Source: an uncultured Bacteroidota bacterium
GTDB taxonomy: Bacteria > Bacteroidota > Bacteroidia > Flavobacteriales > Flavobacteriaceae
Direction of reading: 5' to 3'
Assembly (NCBI GenBank): GCA_902586905.1
Contig: CACIJH010000005.1
Coordinates: forward strand, 1 to 64,000
DNA: 64,000 nt
Part shown: piece by piece, positions 37,900-47,479 of the stretch
Layout: every line of letters begins with the position of its first letter
Numbering within the stretch: the stretch's first letter is position 1
Notes under the pieces: model-generated
Database searches by the model: none
Seen by the model: the letters and a program-made list of their open reading frames with translations, nothing else
Told to the model about the DNA's origin: nothing
Program-made: the position numbers and the translations under genes

Positions 37900-38657
37900 G
37901 AGTTGAGTTTTTGAATATGATGGTGTGCAGTGAGGTCAAAATGAGTAGGAACCACTGAAATATACCCATTTTCGAGTGCCCAGATATCTGTATCTTCCCC
38001 ATTGTCATCATTGATAAAGGCGCCAGTCATCCAATAATATTCTTTTCCCATGGGGTCTTGGCGTTTGTCGAATTCTTCAATCCAATAGGCATTTGCCTGT
38101 CGACAAATCTTGATTCCTTTAATCTCACCTTTTTTTCGTTTAGGGAAATTGACATTGAGTACTGTACTTTCTGGGATTTTATTTTTTAGTGCCGATTTGG
38201 TTATTTTTTTGACAAAACTGGACAGAGAATCAAAATCGGCATCCCAAGCATAATCGAGCAAAGAAAAACCAATTGCTGGAATCCCTTCGATACCAGCTTC
38301 AATAGCAGCACTCATCGTTCCAGAATATATGACATTGATCGCTGCGTTTGATCCATGATTAATCCCAGAAACACATAAATCTGGCTTTCGTTTTAGAATT
38401 TCATGAACACCCAGTTTTACACAATCAGCTGGCGTGCCCGAACACGAGTATTCCTCTTGAGGCCCATCATCGAGTTTTACTTTGGTACATCGCAAGGTGC
38501 TATTGATAGTGATTGCATGTCCCATTCCAGATTGTGGGCTATCGGGAGCAACCACAACCACATCACCTATGGTATTCATAATTTGAATAAGGGTTCGAAG
38601 CCCAGGGGCACTTATGCCATCGTCATTTGTGACAAGAATCAATGGTTTACTGCTCAT
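37887..38657 (-). CDS. surE: 5'/3'-nucleotidase SurE
   Basis: Metal-dependent nucleoside monophosphate phosphatase linked to stationary-phase survival, 256 residues. Signature LILVTNDDGISAPGLRTLI at the N-terminus provides the Asp-Asp metal ligands. VVAPDSPQSGMGHAIT, SGTPADCVKLG and SGINHGSNAAINVIYSGTM contribute the remaining active site, and EGIPAIGFSL is conserved. Length is typical. First gene of a leftward set (surE, small membrane protein, lpxB, NlpC/P60, comEC), with a possible promoter box 20 nt upstream of its start. Divergent from the protease gene. Confidence 0.96.
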   Translation of the reverse strand: MSSKPLILVTNDDGISAPGLRTLIQIMNTIGDVVVVAPDSPQSGMGHAITINSTLRCTKVKLDDGPQEEYSCSGTPADCVKLGVHEILKRKPDLCVSGINHGSNAAINVIYSGTMSAAIEAGIEGIPAIGFSLLDYAWDADFDSLSSFVKKITKSALKNKIPESTVLNVNFPKRKKGEIKGIKICRQANAYWIEEFDKRQDPMGKEYYWMTGAFINDDNGEDTDIWALENGYISVVPTHFDLTAHHHIQKLNSWAF

Positions 38658-38675
38658 TTCGATTGTCTGTTTTCA

Positions 38676-38683
38676 CAAAAATA
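38676..38683 (-). promoter_or_regulatory. Possible -7 box for surE operon
   Basis: Minus-strand TATTTTTG matches TAnnTTTG and lies 18 nt before the surE ATG. The nearest TTG at a usable distance is 24 nt upstream, a little far, so the match is only moderate. The 38658-38773 gap also has to hold the promoter of the rightward protease gene, for which I saw no convincing match. Confidence 0.4.
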
Positions 38684-38773
38684 CAGATTTCAATTTGCCT
38701 TTCCGACCAATAAACTTGATATTTTCATACTTTGAATATTATCTATATATTCGTAGGTCCTCAATAGATTGAA

Positions 38774-40909
38774 ATGAAAAAGAATGCCTCTTACTTGATT
38801 TTTGCTGTTGCTGTAGTTCTGTACCTATTCACAGCAACCACCAACCCTATAGAAAAGGAGTTTGTCAGCAACGATAAAGATCGACTTCTCATCGAGCTGA
38901 TTTCACATGTAATTCAGCGTGGTCATTACGATGTCAAATCCTTGAACGATGATATGTCTGAACAAATTTTTCACACCTATCTAGAAAGTCTTGATGGTCA
39001 AAAAAGATATTTTCTTCAAAGCGATTACAGAGAGTTTTCGAAATATATGTATCAGATTGATGACCAAATTCGAAAATTAGATTTAACGTTTTTTGATTTG
39101 ACTTATAAAAGACTTGTACTTCGCATGAGTGAAGTAGAAAGCATGTATAGTTCAATCTTGTCTCGTCCTTTTGATTTTGATAAAGAAGAAGAATTTGATA
39201 CAGATTATAATGAGCAAATTTATCCACTATCTCAAAAATCAAGATCAGAAAAGTGGAGAAAACAACTAAAATTATCCACCCTAAGCGTGTTGTACGACAA
39301 AGTGCAAGAGGAAGAAAACAATGACGAAACAACGCCAGCGTACCTTTCATCTTCGTGGATGGACTTGGAGGCTGAAGCACGAACAACCACTCGTGAAAAC
39401 ATGGAAGATTTCTTTGATTTGATGAATGAATTGAAACGCAAAGATTGGTTTGACGTCTATATCAACTCATTTGTCTTACAATTTGATCCTCACACAAATT
39501 ATTTCAACCCCGATGACAAAGACCGATTTGACATGAGCATGTCTGGGAAGTTTGAAGGAATTGGTGCACGACTTTCAAAACGAAACCAAGCAATCAAAGT
39601 AGTTGACATCATTGTAGGGGGGCCGCTTTGGCGCGATCAGTTGATGGAAGTAGGGGATGAAATCCAGTTGGTGCGACAGGAAGATGGAGATGCTGTTGAT
39701 ATTCGTGCGATGCGCCTAGATGATGCGATAAAGCTGATCAAAGGCCCTAAGGGATCGATGGTGTATTTGACTGTTAAGAAGGTTGATGGAAATATAGAAA
39801 CAATCCCTGTGAAAAGAGATTTGGTTGTTCTCGAGGAGTCTTATGCAAGATCAACAGTAATCAATCGACAAGACCAAAAATATGGTCTTATTCACCTGCC
39901 AAAATTTTATGTTGACTTTAAAAGTTACAAAGAAAGAAATGCTGCACACGACGTTGAGCAAGAGGTGATCAACCTAAAAGAGGCAGGCGTTGGTGGCCTT
40001 ATCATTGATTTGAGAAACAATGGAGGAGGTTCACTTCAAACTGTGGTTGACATTGCAGGTCTTTTTATCGACGAAGGTCCTATTGTACAGGTCAAGTCAA
40101 CTGTGAGCAAAACAGAAGTTTTACGAGATCGAGATGGGAAAACATTGTGGAACGGACCAATGGTCATTCTTGTGAATGAACTATCTGCTTCTGCCTCTGA
40201 AATATTGGCTGCAGCAATGCAGGATTATGAACGCGCAATAGTGATTGGCAGCGAGCAAACTTTTGGCAAAGGAACAGTACAGAATGTGGTTGATCTCAAT
40301 CGTTTCCTTTCCAATAGCACCTATGGTAATCTTGGTGCTTTAAAAATTACGACAGATAAGTTTTATAGAATCAATGGTGGTTCGACCCAACTTGAAGGGG
40401 TAAAAAGTGATGTGATTACGCCAGACCGATATCGATATGTCGATGTTGGCGAAAGAGATGAAGACAACCCCATGAGATGGGATCGTATAAGCCCCTTGGT
40501 GTATACAAAATGGAATGGCTATCTGAATTATGATGACGTCATAGATAAGAGTCAAGATAGAGTCAACGACCACCCCATTTTCAACCTTGTTGACCAAGAT
40601 GCAAAGTGGATTGAGCAGCGTCAAAACGACAATACAATTGCTTTGAATTATCAAGAGTACGTTTCAAAAATTGAGTCTGATCGAGCTTATGCAGATCAAT
40701 TTGATGCAGTAGAAGAGTACGACAACAATCTGGATTTCACCATCTCGCCTGCAGATCAAAAACGTATTTCAGAGGACGATATCTTTTTAGAAAAAAGAGA
40801 ACGCTGGTTTTCAAACTTATCGAAAGATTTTTATGTAGAGGAAGCAGTGAATATCCTACAGGATCTCAAAGTAGGTATTTATCAGCAAGAGCCACTCGCG
40901 AGAAAATAA
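38774..40909 (+). CDS. prc: Carboxy-terminal (tail-specific) processing protease, Prc/Tsp type
   Basis: Periplasmic serine protease that removes or degrades proteins by their C-terminal tails, 711 residues. A hydrophobic N-terminus (YLIFAVAVVLYLFTATTN) anchors or exports it. A helical N-terminal domain (about 30-240) precedes a PDZ domain (GKFEGIGARLSKRNQAIKVV to about 330), then the S41 catalytic core. The nucleophile Ser lies in NELSASASEILAAA near 472 and the general-base Lys in GSEQTFGKGTVQN near 498. A C-terminal DUF3340-like tail follows. The long form is that of E. coli Prc rather than short CtpA. Followed after 12 nt by the ABC permease gene. Confidence 0.94.
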   Translation: MKKNASYLIFAVAVVLYLFTATTNPIEKEFVSNDKDRLLIELISHVIQRGHYDVKSLNDDMSEQIFHTYLESLDGQKRYFLQSDYREFSKYMYQIDDQIRKLDLTFFDLTYKRLVLRMSEVESMYSSILSRPFDFDKEEEFDTDYNEQIYPLSQKSRSEKWRKQLKLSTLSVLYDKVQEEENNDETTPAYLSSSWMDLEAEARTTTRENMEDFFDLMNELKRKDWFDVYINSFVLQFDPHTNYFNPDDKDRFDMSMSGKFEGIGARLSKRNQAIKVVDIIVGGPLWRDQLMEVGDEIQLVRQEDGDAVDIRAMRLDDAIKLIKGPKGSMVYLTVKKVDGNIETIPVKRDLVVLEESYARSTVINRQDQKYGLIHLPKFYVDFKSYKERNAAHDVEQEVINLKEAGVGGLIIDLRNNGGGSLQTVVDIAGLFIDEGPIVQVKSTVSKTEVLRDRDGKTLWNGPMVILVNELSASASEILAAAMQDYERAIVIGSEQTFGKGTVQNVVDLNRFLSNSTYGNLGALKITTDKFYRINGGSTQLEGVKSDVITPDRYRYVDVGERDEDNPMRWDRISPLVYTKWNGYLNYDDVIDKSQDRVNDHPIFNLVDQDAKWIEQRQNDNTIALNYQEYVSKIESDRAYADQFDAVEEYDNNLDFTISPADQKRISEDDIFLEKRERWFSNLSKDFYVEEAVNILQDLKVGIYQQEPLARK

Positions 40910-40921
40910 ACCAAAAAACGA

Positions 40922-42010
40922 TTGCAAAACACAACCAACAGAGCGTTTTTATATGATCTGGGAGGCTATCTTGCTGTTGGGGTTATCATCATCTGCGCCA
41001 TCATCTCTGTTTTTGCCTATGTCATCGTGCCTGACAATTCGGTCAATGCAAATCAAATGCATCTCTCTATTCATTCGCAATACCCTGGGTTTGAGGTCAA
41101 AATGCTAAGTATTCCTTCTACGAAAAACAAAGAGATCAGCAGCTTTTATACCTTATTACTTGGAAATCCTGACCCTGCTATTCAGTATCCAATATCTTCT
41201 TATCAAATAGGGGAAGATGGTATATGGATAGAACACTACAATTTTGATTCTCCAGGACAAAGAGAATGGTTTTCTACATCCTCTTTTGGTGCATTGACAT
41301 CAGCTTCAGAAATCGTCGCTCTGCACATTTCAAATCATAAATTCTTATTGGGAACCGATTTGTTTGGACGAGATGTATTGAGTCGATTGTTGGTTGGCAC
41401 GCGAATTTCCCTATCTATTGGTTTAATTTCAGTATTTATTTCTTTGATTATTGGTATCATCATTGGTAGTTTGGGGGGTTTTTATGGTGGCAATATCGAC
41501 AAAGCAGTCATGTGGGTCATTAATGTTACATGGTCAATTCCTACTTTATTACTTGTCATTGCAATATCTGTTGCATTGGGGAAAGGATTTTGGCAAGTCT
41601 TTATCGCTGTTGGGTTGACAATGTGGGTTGAGGTAGCTCGTATTGTCAGGGGTCAAGTGATGAGCATCAAGAATCGTCAATACGTCATTGCTACACAAGT
41701 GCTTGGATTTTCATCATTTCGTACTCTTTTTGGTCACATCCTCCCCAATGCTTTTGGACCGTTGGCAGTGATTACTGCGTCCAATTTTGCAGCTGCGATA
41801 CTCATCGAAAGTGGGTTGAGTTTTTTGGGGATAGGTGTTCAACCACCCATACCGAGCTGGGGCACAATGATTAAGGATCATTATCAATTTCTGGTCATGG
41901 GGAAACCTTATTTGGCATTGATTCCAGGCCTAGCAATCATGATTTTAGTGAGTTCTTTTATGATTATTGGCAACAATTTGAGAGATCGTTACGACCCTCA
42001 AAAAAGCTGA
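40922..42010 (+). CDS. ABC transporter permease, DppC/OppC type
   Basis: Inner-membrane subunit of a peptide/nickel-type importer, 362 residues. An N-terminal membrane anchor (YLAVGVIIICAIISVFAYVI) is followed by a roughly 90-residue external segment. The LGTDLFGRDVLSRLLVGTR motif and six hydrophobic segments come next, with the EAA loop containing IVRGQVMSIKNRQYVIATQV and ESGLSFLGIGVQPPIPSWG. Start TTG at 40922 is needed to include the first membrane helix; the next in-frame Met is past it. No ATPase, second permease or binding-protein gene is adjacent, so the rest of the transporter must be elsewhere. Its stop codon directly abuts that of the convergent rodA, with no room for a terminator between. 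Confidence 0.88.
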   Translation: MQNTTNRAFLYDLGGYLAVGVIIICAIISVFAYVIVPDNSVNANQMHLSIHSQYPGFEVKMLSIPSTKNKEISSFYTLLLGNPDPAIQYPISSYQIGEDGIWIEHYNFDSPGQREWFSTSSFGALTSASEIVALHISNHKFLLGTDLFGRDVLSRLLVGTRISLSIGLISVFISLIIGIIIGSLGGFYGGNIDKAVMWVINVTWSIPTLLLVIAISVALGKGFWQVFIAVGLTMWVEVARIVRGQVMSIKNRQYVIATQVLGFSSFRTLFGHILPNAFGPLAVITASNFAAAILIESGLSFLGIGVQPPIPSWGTMIKDHYQFLVMGKPYLALIPGLAIMILVSSFMIIGNNLRDRYDPQKS

Positions 42011-43267
42011 TTACCACTCATTGACCCGATTGGCATCGAACTTCAAATAGATTCCTAATAACAGACTAAATGCAAGAAGATTTGACCCTCCATAACTCAA
42101 GTATGGCAGTGGGATTCCAATGGTAGGCAAGAGACCTAAAACCATACCGAGGTTAATGCTAAAATGGGCAAACAAAAGACACACGACAGAGTAACAGTAG
42201 ATTCTACTAAAACTATTTTTTTGCCGCCTAGATGTTATGAGTATGCGAAGCATTAAAGTCACATATAGAACCACAACTAAAACTGATCCGACAAAGCCCC
42301 ATTCTTCACCAACAGTGGTAAAAATATAATCTGTTTGTTGTTCTGGGATAAAATTTCCTTTGGTTTGCGTACCCTCAAGAAACCCTTTTCCAAGAATCCC
42401 TCCAGACCCAATAGCAATTTGAGATTGGTTGATGTTATATCCAATTCCTTGTGTATCCACCTCGCGTCCCAAAACAATATTGAAGCGATCACGGTGGCGT
42501 TGATCGAACACATTTTCAAATACAAAGTCAACAGACTGAATAAAGGCAGAGGCCATGGCAAGGGTTAGAATGATAGAAAGCAGTCGTTTTCTACGCTTCT
42601 TTCGATCCAAACCAAAAATATAGACAAGCCCCATCACCAAAACAATAGCTGTCGCAATTGTTTTATCTAGCAGCAAAGTAATGATGAACAAAACAATAAG
42701 CCCAACAAAAGAAAGTAAAAATTGAGAGGGTAGTTTTTCAGTGTGTAAAACCAAAAGAAAGCTCAGAAACACAACTGTACTACCTGGGTCTGGTTGGGGA
42801 AGGATGATTAGTGCAGGAAGAAAGATGAGAAGAAAGGAGGTGAGTTGATCTGAAATTTTTGTTAAGTCTGTATTGATTTCACTCAGATGCTTTGTCAGTG
42901 CCAAAGCAGTGACAACTTTTGCAAACTCTGCTGGTTGAAAACTAAAACCCCCAAATGAATACCAAGATTGAGCGCCAGAGACTTCTTTTCCAAAAACAAA
43001 AAGACCCAGTAGAAGCGCAAGAATAATCAGATAAAAGATACTTGAGTAACGCTCATAAATCTTCACTTTTGGAAACTGTATGAAGAAAATCAAACCGATG
43101 CTCAAAAGAGCAAAAAACAACTGCTTTCCAAAGGTATGATTTAAAGAAAGCATGTTTTCTTCCAGTGTATGTCCAGTTGAGTAAACGTTGACAAGACCAA
43201 TGGAAACAAGGGCGAAATACACCAAAAAGGTGTACCAATCAAACTTTAAAAGGTATTTATTATTCAT
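42011..43267 (-). CDS. rodA: Rod shape-determining glycosyltransferase RodA (SEDS family)
   Basis: Polymerises lipid II glycan strands for cylindrical wall growth together with PBP2. ATG 43267 (MNNKYLLKFDWYTFLVYFAL) is preferred over TTG 43276. Ten hydrophobic segments, the SEDS motifs FSFQPAEFAKVVTALALTKH and QPDPGSTVVF, and the late loop QQTDYIFTTVGEEWGFVGSV and GIPLPYLSYGGSNL are all present. About 418 residues. It overlaps the end of mrdA by 8 nt and is the last gene of the purH-mreBCD-mrdA-rodA set. Confidence 0.95.
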   Translation of the reverse strand: MNNKYLLKFDWYTFLVYFALVSIGLVNVYSTGHTLEENMLSLNHTFGKQLFFALLSIGLIFFIQFPKVKIYERYSSIFYLIILALLLGLFVFGKEVSGAQSWYSFGGFSFQPAEFAKVVTALALTKHLSEINTDLTKISDQLTSFLLIFLPALIILPQPDPGSTVVFLSFLLVLHTEKLPSQFLLSFVGLIVLFIITLLLDKTIATAIVLVMGLVYIFGLDRKKRRKRLLSIILTLAMASAFIQSVDFVFENVFDQRHRDRFNIVLGREVDTQGIGYNINQSQIAIGSGGILGKGFLEGTQTKGNFIPEQQTDYIFTTVGEEWGFVGSVLVVVLYVTLMLRILITSRRQKNSFSRIYCYSVVCLLFAHFSINLGMVLGLLPTIGIPLPYLSYGGSNLLAFSLLLGIYLKFDANRVNEW

Positions 43268-45122
43268 TGATTTCAAAAGGTTTTCCGCTCAGCGGTTTTT
43301 GATACTCATCTAATAAACTTCCGTTTAGCATACGATTTTCCAACCAGGTTCTTCTCACATTTCCAGTGAGATACTTTTCTATCACTAGGCTTGCGATTGG
43401 TGCAGCCCATCGGCCACCCCAGTACCCATTTTCAACAAAAACAGCAACTGCAATTTTTGGATTCTCTCGGGGTGCAAAAGCCACAAACATCGAGTGATCT
43501 GTTAACTGTACTTTTTCTCCATCTATTTTAGTGAAATTCTCAACTGTTCCTGTTTTTCCACACACTTCAACCCCTGGTACACGTGCAACGCGAGCAGTAC
43601 CCCACTTCACAACATTAGACATCCCTTCGATAACTGGTTCAAAATGAATAGAGTCTATGGAGGTGTAATTTGGTGTTCTATATATTTCGGCCAACGAGTC
43701 TTTTTGAATTTTTTTCACAAAATGAGGTTTGTAAAAATATCCTCTGTTGGCAATGGTTGCAACCATATTTGCCAATTGAATGGGAGTGGTTAACACCTCT
43801 CCTTGTCCAATCGAGTTGGAAAGTGAGGTTGTTGCACCCCATCGTTGGTTTGGATACCAATAATCATAATAATCAGAATTTGGAATAAACCCTTTTTGAC
43901 CAGTTGGATGATCGTATCCTAAATAATTGCCCATGCCGAAACTTTTGATGTGATTACTCCAGATGTTCATCCCTTTTTTTAGATCGTCAAAATGATCTAT
44001 GGTTCGGCGATAGATTGTAGCAAAGTAAGTGTTGCAAGAGTTGTAAATACCACTGTTTAGTCGGTTTTTTGTCCCATAATTACAATGACATTTCATAAAA
44101 TCAGTTCTGCCATAATAATGCCCCTCGTTGCAGAGCACGCGAAAACGAGGAGTAATTGCTTCTTCTTGAAGTGCAACCAGTGCATTGACGAGCTTGAAAG
44201 GTGATCCTGGGGGATACTGTCCTTGTAGGCCTCGATCAAAAAGGGGACGGTTGATGGTGTCGTTTTTCAATACGTTGAAATTCTCAGATCGACTTCGACC
44301 AACCAATAGGTCTGGCGCATATGTTGGGGTACTCACATTGACTAGAATTTCCCCTGTTTCAGGTTCTATAGCAACGATACCACCTCTTTTATTTTGCAGA
44401 AGTTTTTGACCATACTCCTGAAGCGCAATATCAATCGTCAAGTAGAGATCTTGAGCCTTTGTTGGAAGGGTATCGAGCTCGCCTTTTTGATAAGGTCCAA
44501 TTACTCGATTGAATTTGTCTCTTTGAAGATAGCGAACCCCTTTTACGCCTCGCAATGTTTTTTCATAGGTTTTCTCGATTCCTTGCCGCCCAATCAGTTC
44601 GCCAGATTGATAGTAGGGGTCTTTTCTGATATCAAATCGATTGACCTCACTGATGTAGCCCAAGATGTTCGAGGCCGATGCTGTGTTGTATTTTCGAACA
44701 GCTCTTTTTTGAACATAAAATCCTCGATACTTCCAGAGTTTTTCTTGCAGTACGGCATAGTCACTTTTGGATAATTGCGCCAAAAAAACAGATGGTTTTC
44801 TAGTGGAATAAGAGCGAGCTTTTTGGATTTTTTCGACGAGATTATTTTTGTCGATCTTCAATAGTTTACAGAACTCAAGCGTATCGAATTGTTGCAACTG
44901 CCTTGGAATAATCATCAGATCATAGGTTGCTTGATTTTCGACGATCAATGTTCCATTTCGATCATAAATAAATCCTCGCTCAGGGTATATATATTCTCGT
45001 AAAACAGAGTTTTGTAAGGACTGATCATCATAATCTGAGCTTAAGACTTGGAGGCTTAGAAGACGGACCAAAAAAATAATTCCACTTCCTATAATAAGAA
45101 TGTATAACAGATTTTTTCTCAT
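43260..45122 (-). CDS. mrdA: Penicillin-binding protein 2 (elongation transpeptidase)
   Basis: Peptidoglycan DD-transpeptidase working with RodA in side-wall synthesis, 620 residues. A single N-terminal membrane helix (LLYILIIGSGIIFLVRLL) is followed by the dimerisation domain with RGFIYDRNGTLIVENQATYD. The transpeptidase domain has SxxK as SPFK in QYPPGSPFKLVN (near 306), SxN as SCN in IYNSCNTYF (near 361) and KTG in VCGKTGTVEN (near 521). Length is usual. Overlaps mreD by 4 nt and rodA by 8 nt. Complete. Confidence 0.95.
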   Translation of the reverse strand: MRKNLLYILIIGSGIIFLVRLLSLQVLSSDYDDQSLQNSVLREYIYPERGFIYDRNGTLIVENQATYDLMIIPRQLQQFDTLEFCKLLKIDKNNLVEKIQKARSYSTRKPSVFLAQLSKSDYAVLQEKLWKYRGFYVQKRAVRKYNTASASNILGYISEVNRFDIRKDPYYQSGELIGRQGIEKTYEKTLRGVKGVRYLQRDKFNRVIGPYQKGELDTLPTKAQDLYLTIDIALQEYGQKLLQNKRGGIVAIEPETGEILVNVSTPTYAPDLLVGRSRSENFNVLKNDTINRPLFDRGLQGQYPPGSPFKLVNALVALQEEAITPRFRVLCNEGHYYGRTDFMKCHCNYGTKNRLNSGIYNSCNTYFATIYRRTIDHFDDLKKGMNIWSNHIKSFGMGNYLGYDHPTGQKGFIPNSDYYDYWYPNQRWGATTSLSNSIGQGEVLTTPIQLANMVATIANRGYFYKPHFVKKIQKDSLAEIYRTPNYTSIDSIHFEPVIEGMSNVVKWGTARVARVPGVEVCGKTGTVENFTKIDGEKVQLTDHSMFVAFAPRENPKIAVAVFVENGYWGGRWAAPIASLVIEKYLTGNVRRTWLENRMLNGSLLDEYQKPLSGKPFEINE

Positions 45123-45625
45123 TGCTTATTCTTTCGTAATACAAACATAATTGCAATTAAAAATAACAATGTATATAGACTTCCAAAAATAAATTGTTGA
45201 ATTCCCCATAGTGTTTTGGGCCAACTGGCTAAACCTAGGAGATAGTACACCAAGTGGTGAATGAGAACCATATTTAAGCTGTAGGCAGACAAGGCAATGA
45301 ATGGTGTTTGTTGCAAGCGGATGTTGACATAGCCATGATTTTTACCAAAAACAGAAGTGACAATTGTTGGTCGAAGAAAAGCTGCGGTTACACATGCTGC
45401 AGCTTGAATACCCATAGTCGAGTGTAGTAGATCTGAATAAAGACCATATAAAAATGCAATGACAAGAAAGATGGTTTGTTCAGCGTCAGTTGGGTAAAAA
45501 ATTAAGAAAAGGAGTGTGATTTGAGGAACCAGTTGAAGCCCCAAATTGAACTGATCAAACACCATCACCTGTAAGATGGGTAACAAAAGAAAATAGACGA
45601 CAAAAGGGTATGATCTACTGTTCAT
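45119..45625 (-). CDS. mreD: Rod shape-determining protein MreD
   Basis: Small polytopic inner-membrane protein of the elongasome, 168 residues with five or six hydrophobic segments and almost no soluble part. Sequence is weakly conserved in this family, so the call leans on size, hydropathy and position between mreC (11-nt overlap) and mrdA (4-nt overlap). The segment FYPTDAEQTIFLVIAFLYGL, with SDLLHSTMGIQA after it, is typical of flavobacterial MreD. Confidence 0.88.
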   Translation of the reverse strand: MNSRSYPFVVYFLLLPILQVMVFDQFNLGLQLVPQITLLFLIFYPTDAEQTIFLVIAFLYGLYSDLLHSTMGIQAAACVTAAFLRPTIVTSVFGKNHGYVNIRLQQTPFIALSAYSLNMVLIHHLVYYLLGLASWPKTLWGIQQFIFGSLYTLLFLIAIMFVLRKNKQ

Positions 45626-46415
45626 TTATTGATTGTTGAATGCTTTTCACTTCTTCTTTTGTGGGGTGGTCAATGGCAAAAACAGATCCCAAATTAGTCA
45701 TGTCTTGAAAAAGAGAGACTTCGATATCGTAAAAACTTAAAGATGGATCGTCGATAAAATCTGAAATCATACCTATTGGAATCCCAGGGGGAAAAATGGT
45801 TGACATACCACCTGTTTGAATGGTATCGCCGACCTTGACAATGGCAGTTTTTGACACATCAATCAAGTTCATTTTTGTAGGGTCATCTCCTGACCAGATT
45901 AAGCTTCCAAAGTGATTGCTGTTTTTGAGCTTTGCATTGATTTGTAGGTCTTTGTTTAAGATGGAGATCGCTTGTGAATATCGATTTTCGACAAACTGTA
46001 CAACACCAACAATCCCTTTTGAAGTTACCAACCCCATTTCTTTCTCAACACCAATATTCTTACCCCCTCTTAAGCTGATATAGTTATAGCTATTGATAAA
46101 AGAATTTCGAATCACTTGTAGCCTCACAGTACTATAGCTTAAAGTATCGGATGGCAGTTTTTTTTCAGAAAGGAGTTGATCCAAAAGAATTTGGTTTTCT
46201 TCGATGAGAAGTTCGTTGGTTTTTCTTAAGCTAACATATGATGAAAGGGAATAAACAATAGAGTTTAGTTGCGTCCCAAAATAAAGGCCAGCATTTGCAA
46301 TCAAACTTCGGTGGTAAGAACTTGATTGTTGTAATAGGAAAATACTCAATGAAATAAGTAGTAGATAAACCAAGCCGTTACGGAATCTAATAATGGCATT
46401 GACAAGCTGCTGCAT
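45615..46415 (-). CDS. mreC: Rod shape-determining protein MreC
   Basis: Bitopic periplasmic scaffold linking MreB/MreD to PBP2, 266 residues. A membrane helix at about 14-29 (LVYLLLISLSIFLL) is followed by a coiled-coil segment (TNELLIEENQILLDQLLSEK) and the double beta-barrel domain with NKGIVGVVQFVENRYSQAIS-type motifs, seen here as GLVTSKGIVGVVQF and GDTIQTGGMSTIFPPGIPIG. Seven nt separate it from mreB. Complete. Confidence 0.93.
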   Translation of the reverse strand: MQQLVNAIIRFRNGLVYLLLISLSIFLLQQSSSYHRSLIANAGLYFGTQLNSIVYSLSSYVSLRKTNELLIEENQILLDQLLSEKKLPSDTLSYSTVRLQVIRNSFINSYNYISLRGGKNIGVEKEMGLVTSKGIVGVVQFVENRYSQAISILNKDLQINAKLKNSNHFGSLIWSGDDPTKMNLIDVSKTAIVKVGDTIQTGGMSTIFPPGIPIGMISDFIDDPSLSFYDIEVSLFQDMTNLGSVFAIDHPTKEEVKSIQQSINEQ

Positions 46416-46422
46416 TGTTCAG

Positions 46423-47451
46423 CTATTTAACTAAGATTGTTTTGTATTGGTCAATATTTTTTAGCGCAATTCCAGTTCCTCTTACAACTGCTCGCAATGG
46501 ATCTTCGGCGATAAATATAGGAAGATCTGTTTTTTGCGACAATCGCTTGTCTAGCCCACGTAGCATCGACCCCCCTCCAGCAAGATAAACACCAGTGTTG
46601 TAGATGTCTGCCGCAAGTTCTGGGGGTGTTTGAGATAGGGTTTCCATAACAGAGTCTTCAATTCGTATGATTGATTTATCGAGGGCTTTTGCAATTTCTC
46701 GATAAGAAATCACTGTTTCTTTTGGTTTTCCTGTCAGCAAGTCCCTTCCTTGAACAGTCATGTCTTCTGGTGGGTTTTCCAACTCCTCAAGGGCAGATCC
46801 GATCAAAATTTTCACGCGCTCTGCTGTTCGTTCTCCTACATAGAGGTTGTGTTGTGTTCGCATATAATAAATGATATCGTTTGTAAACACATCACCCGCC
46901 ACTTTTACAGACTTATCGCATACAATACCTGAGAGGGCAATGACAGCAATTTCTGTTGTTCCTCCACCAATATCGATAATCATATTTCCTTTGGGTTGCA
47001 TGATATTCACACCAATACCTATGGCTGCTGCCATGGGTTCATGGATAAGATATACCTCTTTTCCATTGACACGCTCTGCTGACTCACGCACAGCACGCAT
47101 TTCAACTTCAGTGATTCCAGATGGAATACAGATGACCATGCGAAGGGCAGGAGTAAAAAATCGTTTTTTTAGAGCAGGAATATTTTTGATAAACATGCTA
47201 ATCATCTGCTCTGAGGCGTCAAAATCAGCAATAACACCATCTTTTAATGGGCGTATTGTTTTGATATTTTCGTGGGTTTTTCCCTGCATTAGGGCTGCTT
47301 CATGTCCAACAGCGATGATTTTGTTTGTCACACGATCACGTGCAACAATAGATGGGCTGTCGACCACTACATTTTCATTATGAATAATGAGTGTGTTTGC
47401 AGTACCCAAGTCAATTGCAATGTTTTCTGTTAAAAAATCGAAAAAACCCAT
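46423..47451 (-). CDS. mreB: Rod shape-determining actin homologue MreB
   Basis: Membrane-associated ATP-dependent filament that positions wall synthesis, 342 residues. Actin-fold motifs are clear: phosphate-1 IAIDLGTANTLI, phosphate-2 IIDIGGGTTEIAVIALSG, and the adenosine motif VYLAGGGSMLRGLDKRL. The short hydrophobic N-terminus MGFFDFLTE supports membrane contact. First of the shape genes after purH, from which it is separated by only 28 nt in a leftward cluster. Confidence 0.97.
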   Translation of the reverse strand: MGFFDFLTENIAIDLGTANTLIIHNENVVVDSPSIVARDRVTNKIIAVGHEAALMQGKTHENIKTIRPLKDGVIADFDASEQMISMFIKNIPALKKRFFTPALRMVICIPSGITEVEMRAVRESAERVNGKEVYLIHEPMAAAIGIGVNIMQPKGNMIIDIGGGTTEIAVIALSGIVCDKSVKVAGDVFTNDIIYYMRTQHNLYVGERTAERVKILIGSALEELENPPEDMTVQGRDLLTGKPKETVISYREIAKALDKSIIRIEDSVMETLSQTPPELAADIYNTGVYLAGGGSMLRGLDKRLSQKTDLPIFIAEDPLRAVVRGTGIALKNIDQYKTILVK

Positions 47452-47479
47452 AGTTCAATTATATTGTAATTATACGAAA

